NCBI GenBank assembly: GCA_012064385.1
Contig: QRDG01000030.1
Location: 341,081-405,080, forward strand
Length of the DNA stretch: 64,000 nt
Direction of reading: 5' to 3'
Origin: Puccinellia tenuiflora
Taxonomy: Eukaryota > Streptophyta > Magnoliopsida > Poales > Poaceae
In this document: piece by piece, positions 53,159 to 64,000 of the stretch
Numbering within the stretch: position 1 is the stretch's first letter
Layout of the letters: every line of letters begins with the position of its first letter
The notes under the pieces: model-generated
Seen by the model: the letters and a program-made list of their open reading frames with translations, nothing else
Database searches by the model: none
Told to the model about the DNA's origin: nothing
Made by a program: the position numbers and the translations under genes

Positions 53159-53827
53159 ATGGCGCCGCCGGTGGTGCTCAAGATGGACGTGCACTGCTAC
53201 AAGTGCGCGAGGAAGATCAAGAAGGCCATCTTGAACCTGCGCGGTACGTACACACTTTGATCGTATTTCTTAGTACGTAGCCAAGCTGACATATGCGCCG
53301 GCACCGATCGATCTTACGCGTGAGCTGCGCTGCATGCAGGGGTGAGGAGGGTGTGGGCGTCGCCGGAGGAGGGCCTGGTGGAGGTGCACGGGAAGGTGGA
53401 CGCGTGGACGCTTAGGCGGATCATGGAGCGCAAGTGGGATACGCCCGTCAAGATCGTCAGCGACGGCTCGTCGACGCCCTACTACTACCCGGAGACGATG
53501 ACGACGACGCACTACGGCCCGCCGCACCCGCCGGCGAACGGATGGGGCGCGCCACCGCCGCCGCACGCCTATTATTCTCAGCCCCCACCGCCGCCGCACG
53601 CCTACTACTCCCAGCCCCCACCGCCGCCGCCGCACGCCTACTACTCCCAACCCCCACCGCCGCCGCACGCCTACTACTCCCAGCCGCCACCGCCGCCGCC
53701 GCATGCCTACTACTCCCAGCCCAACTCGCACCCCTACCCTGCCGGAGGCTACGGCGCTCGCTGGGCCGATCAAGACCCCTACGGCTACGAGGAGCACAAT
53801 ACAGATTCGATATGCTCCATCATGTGA
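53159..53827 (+). CDS. Heavy-metal-associated isoprenylated plant protein (HIPP, 190 aa, 2 exons)
   Basis: Exons 53159-53243 and 53340-53827; intron 53244-53339 (GTACGT donor, ATGCAG acceptor) in phase 1 within a Gly codon. Residues 5-65 form a heavy-metal-associated domain: VVLKMDVHCYKCARKIKKAI carries the CxxC pair (Cys13, Cys16), then GVRRVWASPEEGLVEVHGKV and TPVKIVSDG. Residues about 90-155 are repeats of PPPPPHAYYSQP. The end is CSIM, a CaaX box for prenylation, with Met favouring a farnesyl group. HIPPs bind metal ions or act as membrane-tethered adaptors in metal and stress responses. The ATG is the first in the transcript region, about 90 bases after the TATA box. Unlike its neighbour at 49021, all key residues are present. 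Confidence 0.92.
53555..53722 (+). repeat. Coding minisatellite, 33/36-bp units (five copies)
   Basis: Units CCACCGCCGCCGCACGCCTA plus CTACTCCCAGCC repeat in frame and alternate in length by one Pro codon (33 or 36 bases). They encode the PPPPPHAYYSQ tract. Such arrays change copy number easily, so alleles should differ in length here. Confidence 0.92.
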
Positions 53828-56112
53828 TCGGGCCAGCAGGCCATGTAGCAGCGAGAATACGCTGCGAGCGAGCTGCATGCATGGATTTGCTTAGTAGAAC
53901 ATCGAGGAGTTTTGCATTGGAATCGATGGATTAATTAACGTTAATGCTATGTTGAATGTATGGCTCCACTAGATCTATGGATGGGTAGGAAATGGCGATG
54001 TTTTTAGATTGTGTTGTGGCCTCTATGCCAGCCATGAGAGCCTATACAAATTTGGCATTTCTGAATTACTATGCCCCTTTTTTTTTTGGATCGATAAAGT
54101 ACTGGTTTGATGGTTTCCATATATCGTCTCTTGCATGTTGATTTTCCTCCTTCGTTTTTTATTAGTACAATATTATATATATATATATGATGTATGCACA
54201 GTAGCATATGAACTTTTTATTCTGTTTAATTGAAGTTGCATTTTGAGACTTAAGAAGAAGGGAGTGGCTATGATTTTTTCCTTACGTCTCAGTGAGACTT
54301 AAGAAAAAACAGTCAACCGTGACTTAGCAAATCTGTAAGAAAAATCTATGTACCAAGAAAGTGCAACGCACGTGTTTTGGAAAACAGCATGATACAAATA
54401 TGCAGATGTACTCCGCATGCAAACTATATATCATTCATAATATGACACAAAAAAATCCTCTTAGAAAAATTGAGTAATTATAATTATACCAGTCATCCAT
54501 GTTATACGACTGAGAAATTATTTGTCCATACTCCTAGTTGATTTAAGGTTTACCATGGGCTTGAAATATAATTTATAAATTTCATGAAGTTTCCCGCTGG
54601 TCTTGAATCTACACTAGTGCAATTTCAATGTTACACAAAAAGACGTTGGAAAACATAGATGTAGTTTATCCCCCATTCCTTCGTAGTCTCGAACAGTCAT
54701 CCTCATGAACTTAGTCAAAAAATCTTGCCACTAAAGCACCTTCGATGGCCCGCATGCATAACCAACACTAAGGTACCTCCCTCGTTTATGTTTCTTCGTC
54801 GAAAAGAAAATAATTCCCTCTTGTGGTCACTCTTGCGCCTTTCTTCAAAAAGTAAATAGTACTTGTATATTGCGACGGGTGGCCGGCCGTGAACGATGAA
54901 CAAGCGGGGCCTTTTAGTTGTATGATGTAGAATAGTAGCAAAATGATTTTAACACGTAAATTGTGCAAAATATGAGAAGCGGCGAGGTTCATTCTATTTA
55001 TACTTGCTTGATGTGTTTCCACCGTAATAAATTACAATAAAAATGATTGTTTGTCATGGTACTAACCAAACACATAGATCCCAGTGAAGCTCCTGGGCGG
55101 GACCCATCGGCAAAAAATGACCAGTTCGTGAGAAAGCTCCTATTTGGCTCAGTTATAATGTCCCCAATGGAATTATCTTACTATTGTGTGAAGAAAAAAG
55201 AGCGAGGATCTCCGACATAGACACACAATTTTGACATTTATTTAAATGATGATATACACATACGACATCACAAATCGGCTTTAAAAGATATTATAAATGA
55301 ATGGTCAAACATACATGAAAACTCACAAATTAGCTTATATGGACAATTTATACCAACATAAATCTTGAAACTGAAGGGTTATACGCGATATCCTCTTTTT
55401 TTTTTGACGAAAATGTATCGATATCCTCATCGTCAAAATCAACCAGCTGGTGGATGTTTGATCAACTTTCATAGACAAAGTCTACCATGTCACCACCAAG
55501 AATCACTTGAAACTCATCTTGGGCATGTCAGCCACCTACTCGTGAACATCCTGCCATCTTGGGCACTTGAAACTCATCTTGGGTCAGCAAAATCCGGGGC
55601 CCTGTGCCAAACTATTAAATGGGGTCCTACTTACTCTTCGTCAAAATTCGGTGACCGGGCTCTACGGAAGTGCCAATTGGGATTAGGGGATTGACGATCG
55701 GCTAATCGGGATATCAGGAAGGAGCAGAAGACGAACTGGAGCTCGATGTTTCGTGTCGGCTTTCTCGCGTCGCTAGACTCATTGATCGACAATTAATGGG
55801 GGCTCGGTGTGAACTCCTACGTGTCAACTACCTCGCGTCTAGGAGTCCAGGTGAGGGCCTTCGAATTTTAGAACCGATCGGTAAAGGTTATGTTACTTTG
55901 TCTTACCTCTACTAATGATGAATGTAACAAATTTTAAAACGATTCATATTTTTTAGGTGAAAACTAGGCTGATGTAACAAGGTTTGGATGTATAACGGTT
56001 GCATTTGTAACATCAAAAGAGATCAAGCACATCCGACCAATGTACCTGGGTGTGTGTACGTTCGGTCGGCATTCGTAGCCACAACTCCAAATGGAAACTA
56101 AAAAAATGGATT
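53828..56112. other. 3' flank of the downstream HIPP gene and intergenic DNA
   Basis: 3' UTR to about 54100 (GATAAA-like signal at 54091), a (TA)n tract at 54175-54187, then flank homologous to the upstream unit to about 54935. 54940-56110 has no gene. CACTTGAAACTCATCTTGGG occurs twice (from 55505 and 55565), a small duplication. No repeat family recognised with confidence. Confidence 0.55.
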
Positions 56113-57640
56113 ACGCACACAGTGTCGGTTCTAACGTAATCAGGCCACCCACGGGATTTGGATGTGTGCGCGGTGCGTGAAGTACGGTCTACCTCGGTTC
56201 GCGTGGCCTTTTCTCGAAACAGGTTTTTGCCCCGTTTTATAAATAAAGCCAAACGGTCAAACCGATACAAAGTGATGAGGGAAACCTCTTACAAGCAGAT
56301 CAAAGATAAACTACAAAACCTAGGAAGCATCAAGCTTGCCACCGAAGAAGACAAGGCTAAGGAAACCGAAGCTCCACAACAACGCCTTCAAGAAGGTAAC
56401 GACGCAAAAAGCGCCGCCGCCGCCGAGATCACAAAGATCTAGGGTTTTCACCCGGAAACATGCGGCGAGAGTGGCCACAACAACGCCTTCAAGAAGGTCA
56501 CGACACCCGTAGGCGTCGCCGTCGTCGGCGCCAAAGCGCTGGGATTTCGCCCGGAACCACTCTCGCCGCCTTCGGTACCTCAAACCAACACCAAACCCCG
56601 AGCCGAGCTTCCAACACATGATCTGGGCGCTGCCACCACCAGGAGTCCCCGCCGTCCCCTCCTTGCCACCGTCATGGACCAAAGAGACAGACCATCACCA
56701 TTGCGACGTCGCCCCGCCGTCGAGACGCCCCTTGCATTCCACCTTCCGGAGCCGCCGCCCCAGCATTCGCGACCTCAACCCTGTGGAGCGACAAAGGACC
56801 ACCGCGTGACCGAGGGGTCGGAAGATAGGGGCCGACGCCAAGTCCACCTCCGCCTGGTTCGGATCCAGGTAGCAGATGGACATCAGACGCAACCAACCGG
56901 AGGGGATCACAACCCTCCGCCGCCAACGGCCGCCGACCGGACGCAGCAGACGGTCCCGTCAGGCCCAAGATCAGGCCCGGATCAGACCCACCCTGGTCCA
57001 GATCTAGGCCCAAATCGGGCCCGATAGGTCCCTCTTCCACGCTGCAGCGCTGTGGCCGCTGCTGCCGTCCCTCTACCAGGCCGCGCCGCCCTTTCCTTCT
57101 CCTCCACGCTGAGCCTGCCGTCGTGGCCCTTGTAGGCCGGCCACCGGGGAGAGGCCGCTGCCCCGCACCGAGCCGGACGTCGCCGAGGACGCCGCCGCCG
57201 CCATACGCGCAGAGGACACCACCGAGCCGCCACACCGCCTCCGGCCGCGCCAGCGCGCCCTCGGCCGAGCGCGCCGCCCCACGAGACCACCCCGGCCGGT
57301 GCCGCAGTCGCCGCAAGAGGGGAAGACGGCCCCGCCGCCACCAGCGCCCGGGCTTAGCCCGGCGACGCCAACTGGCGGCGGCGAGGCGGGAGAGCGGGAG
57401 GAACGGGACCGGCGGTGGAGAACTGGAAGCCCTCCCCCGTCGCCCACGGGAGCGACGAGGGAGAGGTAGGAGGGCGGGAGGGTAGAGAGAGGAGAGCGGG
57501 AGCTCGCCGGCGGAGGCTAGGGTTAGGGTTCACGAGAGCGGGAGGGGGGGGGGAGACGGGGTGTCCGCGTGGCCTTTTCCTCTCCTCCATTCCCAACCGA
57601 AGAAGGAAAGAGGGCGAGGCGCGTGCGGAGACCCAGCACA
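56113..57640 (+). pseudogene. Relic of a third HIPP promoter, split by a retroposon
   Basis: 56127-56175 (TAACGTAATCAGGCCACCCA, TTTGGATGTGTGCGCGGTGC) matches the region at 52620-52670. 57567-57625 (CGTGGCCTTTTCCTCTCCTC, CCATTCCCAACCGAAGAAGG, AAAGAGGGCGAGGC) matches 48585-48670 and 52750-52830. Between them lies the 1352-bp insertion. No exon follows: a long LTR begins about 20 bases later, so the gene body is missing or displaced. Confidence 0.7.
56214..57565 (-). mobile_element. Retroposon-like insertion (1352 bp) with 14-bp target duplication
   Basis: Flanked by perfect CGCGTGGCCTTTTC (56200-56213 and 57566-57579). On the minus strand it starts GC-rich with AACCCTAACCCTAGCCTCC and ends GGCTTTATTTATAAAACGGG plus GCAAAAACCTGTTTCGA, a LINE-like tail. 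A block of about 100 bases (CACAACAACGCCTTCAAGAA, from 56376 and 56476) is duplicated. GC-rich frames exist on both strands but none has a reverse-transcriptase motif. Probably a non-autonomous LINE derivative; a retrocopy of a host transcript is the alternative. Confidence 0.75.
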
Positions 57641-57644
57641 CCAC

Positions 57645-60600
57645 TGCATGGTGTAGTGTGCAAGTCGTTGACATAATACTCACAGAAGGACCTATCCGTG
57701 AATATTACATCCTTCAGAGTGGTACAACAGAAACATAGCAGGTCCAAGGTAAAACTATAGGATTACAACAATATTCAATACAAAATCTCGAGAACCTCCT
57801 CGATACATAGAGGATAGCCTCATGCAAATGAAATCCAGAGAGAGCCAATTCGTAGCACTAAGCTGGAGATCAACTCTAGCTTTAACTCCTAATCCACTAC
57901 TGCTGTTGCCACCACCTTAATCTACTCTATCTGGAATAAGATTATCCTGACTTGTACTCGTTCCTTCAGTAAGCGTGGTCTCTTTCATTGGCAGTGTGAT
58001 CTCTTTGACATCGTTGACATTGCTCCTTCGTGGCCATAGTTGTAGTCGTGCTTCGATTGGTGAAATAGCAGTTGACTCCTTAATGAAGATCTCGACGTTG
58101 TGATGGACCACCGTCAACTCCTTTGATGGCTCCAAAGTCTAAGCAGGGGGTCAAAAGGGCAAGGGTGAGTAACCAGCGTTACCCAGCAAGTCCATTATGT
58201 ACGGTGGGAAGTTTGATGCACTAGCTACAGCTTTAGACTCCAGGGAGCCTTAAGCTTAATGCAAGGTTTTTGAAAACATTTCTTCAAGAGGTTGCTTTTA
58301 TTTCTGAAGACTATGCCCGTCATCCTTCACAGGGCTAGAACTTTCATGGAGTTCCTTTCCTGCAGCGTTCGCAGCTCCTTCCCGGAACAGGGAGTAACAT
58401 GTTACAATTTTTTACACTCTGCAGAGGTGCGTTACTTTACCCATAAGAGATCAAGACTTTGTTGCACAACCGGGTGATCTTTCCCGTCCACACTCTCTTT
58501 GGTGTGGGGCCCAGTTTTTGATCCAAGTCATTCACTGTGCCTCTCCGCACAACGCATGCCCACCCAATTCATGCATAGCGAGTTTACCCCTGATGCTCTA
58601 CCCCTCACGGTAGACACCTAGGCTCTCCTTGCAGACCATCCTAGACCCCAGTCGCCGTGGGAATTAAGGGATCCCACCCATGTGCATGTAGTCCCGCAAG
58701 ACCTACAGCCTACGGCACTGGCAGCCCGTTGACATGCATCCGGGAGAAGTACAGATGGCATTTCCCGTCCCATTCCAGGTCTTATGGTTAACGCGTCTTT
58801 ACGGCGCAATCATTATGACGGCATTTGTTGTTAAGTCCTAGGTAATACTTTCCCGTGCAAATGGAACCTCCGGACCTATTCTTCTTACCATGGTCCCATT
58901 TGCCATCCATAATAGGTTACCACCACTCAGGTAGATAGCCAAATAGTCAAGTTATTAAAGAAATAGGTTTTATGCTTTCTTTTGTATAAAGGTGATAGTA
59001 TAATAAGGTTTTGCAAATAGTTTTCTAACAAATATTTCAAGAGATATGAGCAAGTGATGAACTTGCCTGTGATAGAGGTGGCAGTTCATGCCCTTCGGGG
59101 TTCTAGGGTGCGGCAGAACCCGGAGATCTGAAAACAGCAAAGTAGTCCGGTAAGGACTACTGGAAACACTTGCAATATGCTATTATGCATAAATATGAGA
59201 TGTATCAAAATAACCCAAAATACCCAGACTCACAAGTATGCGCTTCGCGTTATTGATTATTTTGTTAACGGTGAAATACTTTGAGTTTTTATCACATTCA
59301 GACTTAAGTGTTTGTTATGATTAACGAAGTAATGTTTTACATGATTAATAAACAACTTACAGGTGCTCAGATAAGGATTGCATTTATTTCACAATTTTAT
59401 TTTATTTAACTACTTTCAAAACGTAATAACACTAGAGTGATTGATTTTCAAATGAACTCTTTTTTGTGTGTTTTACCTAGGATGAGTAACGGGACAATCA
59501 TTTACATTATGGTATTTGAGTTCAAATTTTATGTGTTGAACCTTTATTTCAAATTTATTTTCTTTATAGAAAACTAGTTGTTTTAGAAGCTAGAACCAAT
59601 CAATTCCACTTACTACCTTTGAATTTATTTACATAAGAAAATTATTTTCAAATAATTTATTTTAAAATAATTGAAATCATATCCATTTATGGATCTTAGT
59701 ATTTTTCCTTCAATACAACCTTTTCAATAAATTAAATAAAATTCAAAGTTGAAATCCTTATAAAATTTGGAGTTGAAAACATATTTTTACTTAATTTTTG
59801 GAATTAAAAAGGATTCAAAACTTTAAGTGTTGCCTTAGTGGCATTTTGGTAATTCTAAACAACTTTTAATTTTAATTGCTAAATTAAGAATGAATTTGGT
59901 ATATTTAAATAGGTTTCATTTTTCTAAGAATTATGATATATTATTTGTAATTTTCTGATTTAGGAATTAAAAGTTATTAAATTTACAATTTTATATCATT
60001 TTCTGGAATTTTTGGAAAAGATTAAAATTCTGACAACGGGTCCCACCCGCCAGAGATTTATTAATTAAAATCGGGATAAAGTTGCGCTGACGTCGGCTGA
60101 CGTCAGCCTCTACACCCGCGGCCAGGTTGGCCACGCTCCGGCCAACTCCGGCCACCCCGACCGGAGAGAACTTGCGCAGGAGATGCGCGAGACCGAGGCG
60201 CACCTAGGGGTGGCGGCGCCGCCCCTAAATGGTCGCCGGAGCTACCACGGCGGCGAAGCACCGCGGCGGCGCACGGCGGCCGAGCTCGATCTCGAGCTAC
60301 GGAACGCAATCGAGAGGGGATTTGGGTGCATTCGACACTTCAGCTCACCGCGGTTGTAGTGGACAAGGTTGTGGCGTTGGAGAAGCTACGGCGGCGACGG
60401 AATCATGCTCGACGGCGGCGGCGGCTGTTCGGGATGTCGATGACGTTCCTCACCCTCCGGCCTCCCCAGCTCGAGCGCGACCCACTGGCGTGTAGAGGGC
60501 AACGAGGCGAGGTGAGTAGACAAGGTCGCCGGTCTTCTGGCTCAAAGGTTCGTCGGCGATTTGAAAGGGCGTCGGCGGCCGGAGGAACTAGGGTTAGGGT

Positions 60601-62203
60601 TTCCAGCCGTTTTTCCTGGGAGAGAGCAAGTGAGGGAGAGCAAGCGAGCGAGAGCGAGGAGGAGAGCGAGATGGGGACGTCTCCCCGGGGTCTTATCCCC
60701 GCAAGGAGGCAAGCAAGCAGGCAGGAGGTGGCGCGGCCACGGCGTTCCCTGCTTTCTGGCCGAAGGAAGAAGAAGAAAGAAAGAGGAAAAGAAATTTTGC
60801 AGATAACCCCCTGGGTTTTTCTGTAATTATAAAAATATTTATAACAGAAACTTCCTGCATTTTTTTAAGGCTTTAAACAAGTCTAAAAAATCATAGAAAA
60901 ATTCATGGATGCTCCTAATATTATAGAGAAGCTCCACATATTTTTGTTTTGAATTTTTGAAATACCCTGGTCACATTTAAAAATAGGGATATGTTTTAGT
61001 CATTTAAATGTATTCTCCATTTATTTAAGATGCACCCAAGATCTTGTGTTCAAAAGCATACTTGCCATGAACATGAACAACTATTACTCATTTATTACAA
61101 GGTTGGGATGCTCAAGTAGCTTTGCAAGATTCATATTTGTGGTCATTATCATTTGTTTGATTTTCTTCCTTGGGAATTAATTCATTGGAGAAATATTTTT
61201 ATGTGGCTTTTCTTAAAAGGCAGTTGATTGGATAAAGAGGTTGATACATTGCCTTCTTGGTAAATGATTCAGTGTGCCTCTTGTCCCTTCTTCTTGTATT
61301 GATCAAATGCTGCTCCTCATCCTTGTTGACTGCTTGACTCCAAGTGTTATAGCTGATCCAAGACTGATCCATAATCCCTTGTCGCCTTTGAAGTAAAGTT
61401 GATCCTTGTAGTCAATATTTGGATATTAGGGCAAGTTCCTAATATCCATTACTTAAGCTCCATAATTAAGTTGCCTCACCCTTATGGTGAGGGCAAACAT
61501 TTAGATCACAAGGAACTTTATTTTGAACCTTATTTATTTATTTGACATTCAATTGCTTTTAGGTATACAAAAGAAATCTGTTAACAAGGTAGCTGATCTT
61601 GTTACCAAACTACTTCTATATATCACACAAAGCCTTTGAATCTCATCCCAAGTTTCTTTCTTATTTGATTTTTCTTGCAGGAATGTCTTTGGAAAGATTT
61701 GAAGATAAGAAGCTAAGATCAAATAAGAAGATCAAGTTTGGTGTAGAATAAGATTACTTAAGCATTTGTATTAGCTTTTATGGTTGAGGCAATGCAAGGA
61801 CAAGGTTTTCATGTTTTCAACCAATTACATTATTAATTTGTTTTAATAACTCTTTGAGTTGTGAAAGGTGTTGAGTTGGTAATTTACTTATGAGTTATTT
61901 TCTTATTTATATAAGCATGCATAATTTTGTTATTCATCAAAATAAGATCTCCAATTCAATATCATTTGTATATTCCAATTTGGATCTGATTTCCCGCAAC
62001 CATTAAAAATGTCTGGAGGTCATGTCAAAACTTATCACATTCACCTCAGATGAGCTAAACTCTACTCATGAAGTTGAATGATCTCCAATCCCTCCAGGGT
62101 TTTATTTTGCGAAAAAATTTATTCGGATTTTCAGATGCATGCATGCAGATGCACAAAATCATACTTCTACCCTTCGTTGGTTGCTAAATACTGGGGTATT
62201 ACA
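57645..62203 (-). repeat. Very long gypsy-type 3' LTR, minus strand (about 4.5 kb)
   Basis: On the minus strand it starts TGTAATACCCCAGTATTTAG at 62203, directly after the purine tract AAGGGGGGAAGGC. The outer end is ambiguous (TG candidates at 57645 and 57669; the latter gives a GAGTATTATGTCA end). A GC-rich zone at 60080-60790 with AACCCTAACCCTAGTTCC on the minus strand looks like the transcribed R-U5 part. 58100-60000 is AT-rich without genes. The whole stretch could include further insertions that I cannot delimit. Confidence 0.6.
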
Positions 62204-62218
62204 GCCTTCCCCCCTTAA
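62204..62218 (-). other. Polypurine tract of the gypsy-type element
   Basis: Minus strand TTAAGGGGGGAAGGC abuts the LTR start and is preceded by CGGGACGAAGTTTTTG. It fixes the LTR as the 3' LTR of an element lying to the right. Confidence 0.8.
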
Positions 62219-64000
62219 CAAAAACTTCGTCCCGAAGTTTCGGCTCCTCTCACGTAGGGATAAGTAGAAAGCAGTTTTGCTGATATTGATTCACTCAAAT
62301 TCCATTCTGACGTGGACGCAGATATTGGTGATCCTTTGTCCCACATACTTTTCTGCATCTTCCCTTGATCCATACTATACATCTGTCAACTTTCATCTAA
62401 TATTTGTTACATTCTAGTGATTCTATTACTCCTTCATGTTTCTTGAATCATCTAATTCTGACTCCTCGCATTTCCATGGCTTTATAGCTCTCTGTCGAAG
62501 ATCTTCATTTACATCCTTATACGACCTTCCGATATGTTTGTTGGTTCACTTCCCAACAATCCCGAGACTAGCAAGACTTTCTTTCTGATGATAAACTATT
62601 GGCTTTAGTTTCAGAACCTCTGGGTTAGTTGTTCTTTCCAGCTTTATAGAACATCATCCATCAAGACTTGGTACTACTTCGATCTTGTCTTCGTCATCGT
62701 ATTCCCTTCTAACGACATGTCTTCTCCGTCAAGTACTAATCAACATATATAATTCCCTTTTCTCCTTGAAGTTTCCTGAGTCTTCCTCTGTTCTGGAGTC
62801 CGGTTAGACGAACTTCCTTCCATCAGCTCTAATCCATCGAGCTTTATTCAGTCAACTCTATTTAGTCGAGCTTCATAACTCACCTTTTTGCTCAAATCTT
62901 GGTATACCTACCTAATGGTCTCACGAAGATCATAGGTATATAACCAAAATATTGCGAATCCCCAGTGTCATCTTCCGATAAAGAGATACGATTACCAGGT
63001 TTTCAATAATTTTTCGAAGAATACAAGATATATCTACCTTTTAGGAGAGGAATCTAAGACGTCAATCTTGTTGATAACATCCTCTTATTAGTGGCTCTGG
63101 ATAAAAGTTGTAACTTTAGTACTTTGACTTAACCAGTGTCAGATACTCTCTTCCCAATTGGTCAACTTTCTTAGCTTATCATCAATCCACGACACACTAG
63201 ACTCTTCTTGTATGATTCTAATATTCTTCGGAACAATGATCTCCGTGTTTGGCAATTAGTTTTGCTTCTTCCATCATTGATGATGTCTACAATAGACGAT
63301 CAACTCCCTATTTCATCTTGCAAAACTGGAAATATCCACGTTCTTCCTGTCTTCATCCTCCTTTATCTTCAACCTTATAGTACTCTTGGACACATAATGT
63401 GTTGATAAACTTCTTCTCACGCTTGATCCCAGTAGTATCAATATCTCTTCTTTGCTCCTACAACAATCTCTTCCACCAAGTTAGAACAATCTCGTTAACA
63501 TGTATCTGCATTTTATTGCTTCTTCTTTCAATGTCTTTGAATTTCCCTTTTGTCTCTGTCATTCCATGACCTCCGTCATTGTGTTAGTCAACTATGGAAT
63601 GATGTCGTGACTTGATAAGCAAAAACTTCGCAATCTTCCTTCTTGGATATGTCTCCTAATTTAGCTTTCCTTGCAACATCTTGGTAGATCTTTGTCTTCT
63701 TTTTGACTTCCTTCTCTTCGCGAGCTTCCATTGCTGCAACAATTCTGGTCACTCGGAACGCTCTCATACTAACCTATGTACCCTCTAGACCAGTAACATC
63801 AAGAAAGAACAAAATGTTGCAACATGCATTTGCACATCAAGTTCAAACTTCATGCTCAGATCTAGTCAATCAAAAATCCAATAAGAACCAATAAAACCCA
63901 AATATAATTATATATCACTCATGCACCATTAGCCATAAAATACGTAGTACTTTGAGTATAAACATCTCAAGTACCAAGGCTTAGATGCTATACACTGCAA
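62219..64000 (-). other. 3' interior of the gypsy-type element, non-coding
   Basis: No reverse transcriptase, integrase or other domain is detectable in any frame. Composition is T/C-rich on the plus strand with many stops. Either a long 3' untranslated interior or a degenerate pol end. Continues beyond the window. Confidence 0.5.

Noticed and set aside
57123..57485. GC-rich overlapping frames in the retroposon
   Set aside because: Open on both strands in several frames, typical of GC composition; no recognised motif.
60326..60826. 166-residue plus-strand frame
   Set aside because: Low-complexity Arg/Ser/Glu-rich sequence in the GC-rich part of the long LTR, antisense to its likely transcript; no domain.

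Overview
This window is plant nuclear DNA from a large, repeat-rich grass genome, most likely a member of the Triticeae (wheat, barley, Aegilops or rye). The evidence is a BARE/Angela-type copia LTR, an Au-type SINE, Athila-type gypsy relatives primed by tRNA-Asp, a CACTA transposon, Helitrons and long stretches without genes. I recognise only two host genes that look intact. They are a tandem pair of heavy-metal-associated isoprenylated plant protein (HIPP) genes at about 49.0 and 53.2 kb, each with one small intron. The species assignment is inference from repeat families known to me, not from a search.

Layout. 1-5375: a Ty1/copia element cut by the window edge, with decayed gag and pol and a short LTR. 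The LTR is followed by a primer-binding-site-like leader (5376 to about 5680), so a second copy may have started there. About 5.7-6.9 kb: unassigned DNA with a degenerate minisatellite and a (GT)n(CG)n tract. 6.9-10.9 kb: a minus-strand, gag-protease-only Athila-like element (C). 10884-21576: a plus-strand relative (A1) with a long open gag-protease frame, carrying a 4-kb Helitron. 21577: a single N inside an LTR, which I read as a false or chimeric join. 21578-38100: a second relative (A2), split by an 11.4-kb nested element (B, 24143-35580, 5-bp duplication CCTAT). B in turn carries a gene-capturing Helitron in its 5' LTR and a solo-LTR-like insertion in its 3' LTR. From 38101: a minus-strand BARE/Angela-type LTR with a non-coding interior. 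43113-46783: a CACTA element containing an array of covarying hairpins and a 185-base gap. To about 48.0 kb: the start of a minus-strand copia element (PBS and LTR). 48.0-48.4 kb: an Au SINE. 48.6-57.6 kb: the HIPP island, with duplicated promoters and flanks, a MITE-like foldback, a Pack-MULE-like transposon, a LINE tail, and the relic of a third HIPP promoter split by a 1.35-kb retroposon. From about 57.65 kb to the end: a very long minus-strand gypsy-type LTR and the start of its interior.

How the parts relate. Elements A1, A2, B and C encode no reverse transcriptase or integrase. A1, A2 and C encode Gag plus a retropepsin-like domain; B has only an acidic ORF of unknown role. All share a tRNA-Asp PBS and a short conserved sequence just after the coding frame, suggesting a family of non-autonomous elements mobilised in trans. 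The two HIPP genes come from a local tandem duplication. The downstream copy keeps the metal-binding Cys pair and a CSIM prenylation box. The upstream copy has lost the metal site and 16 residues of the domain but keeps a CSIL box. The least explained structures are the covarying hairpin array in the CACTA element and the shared post-gag module.
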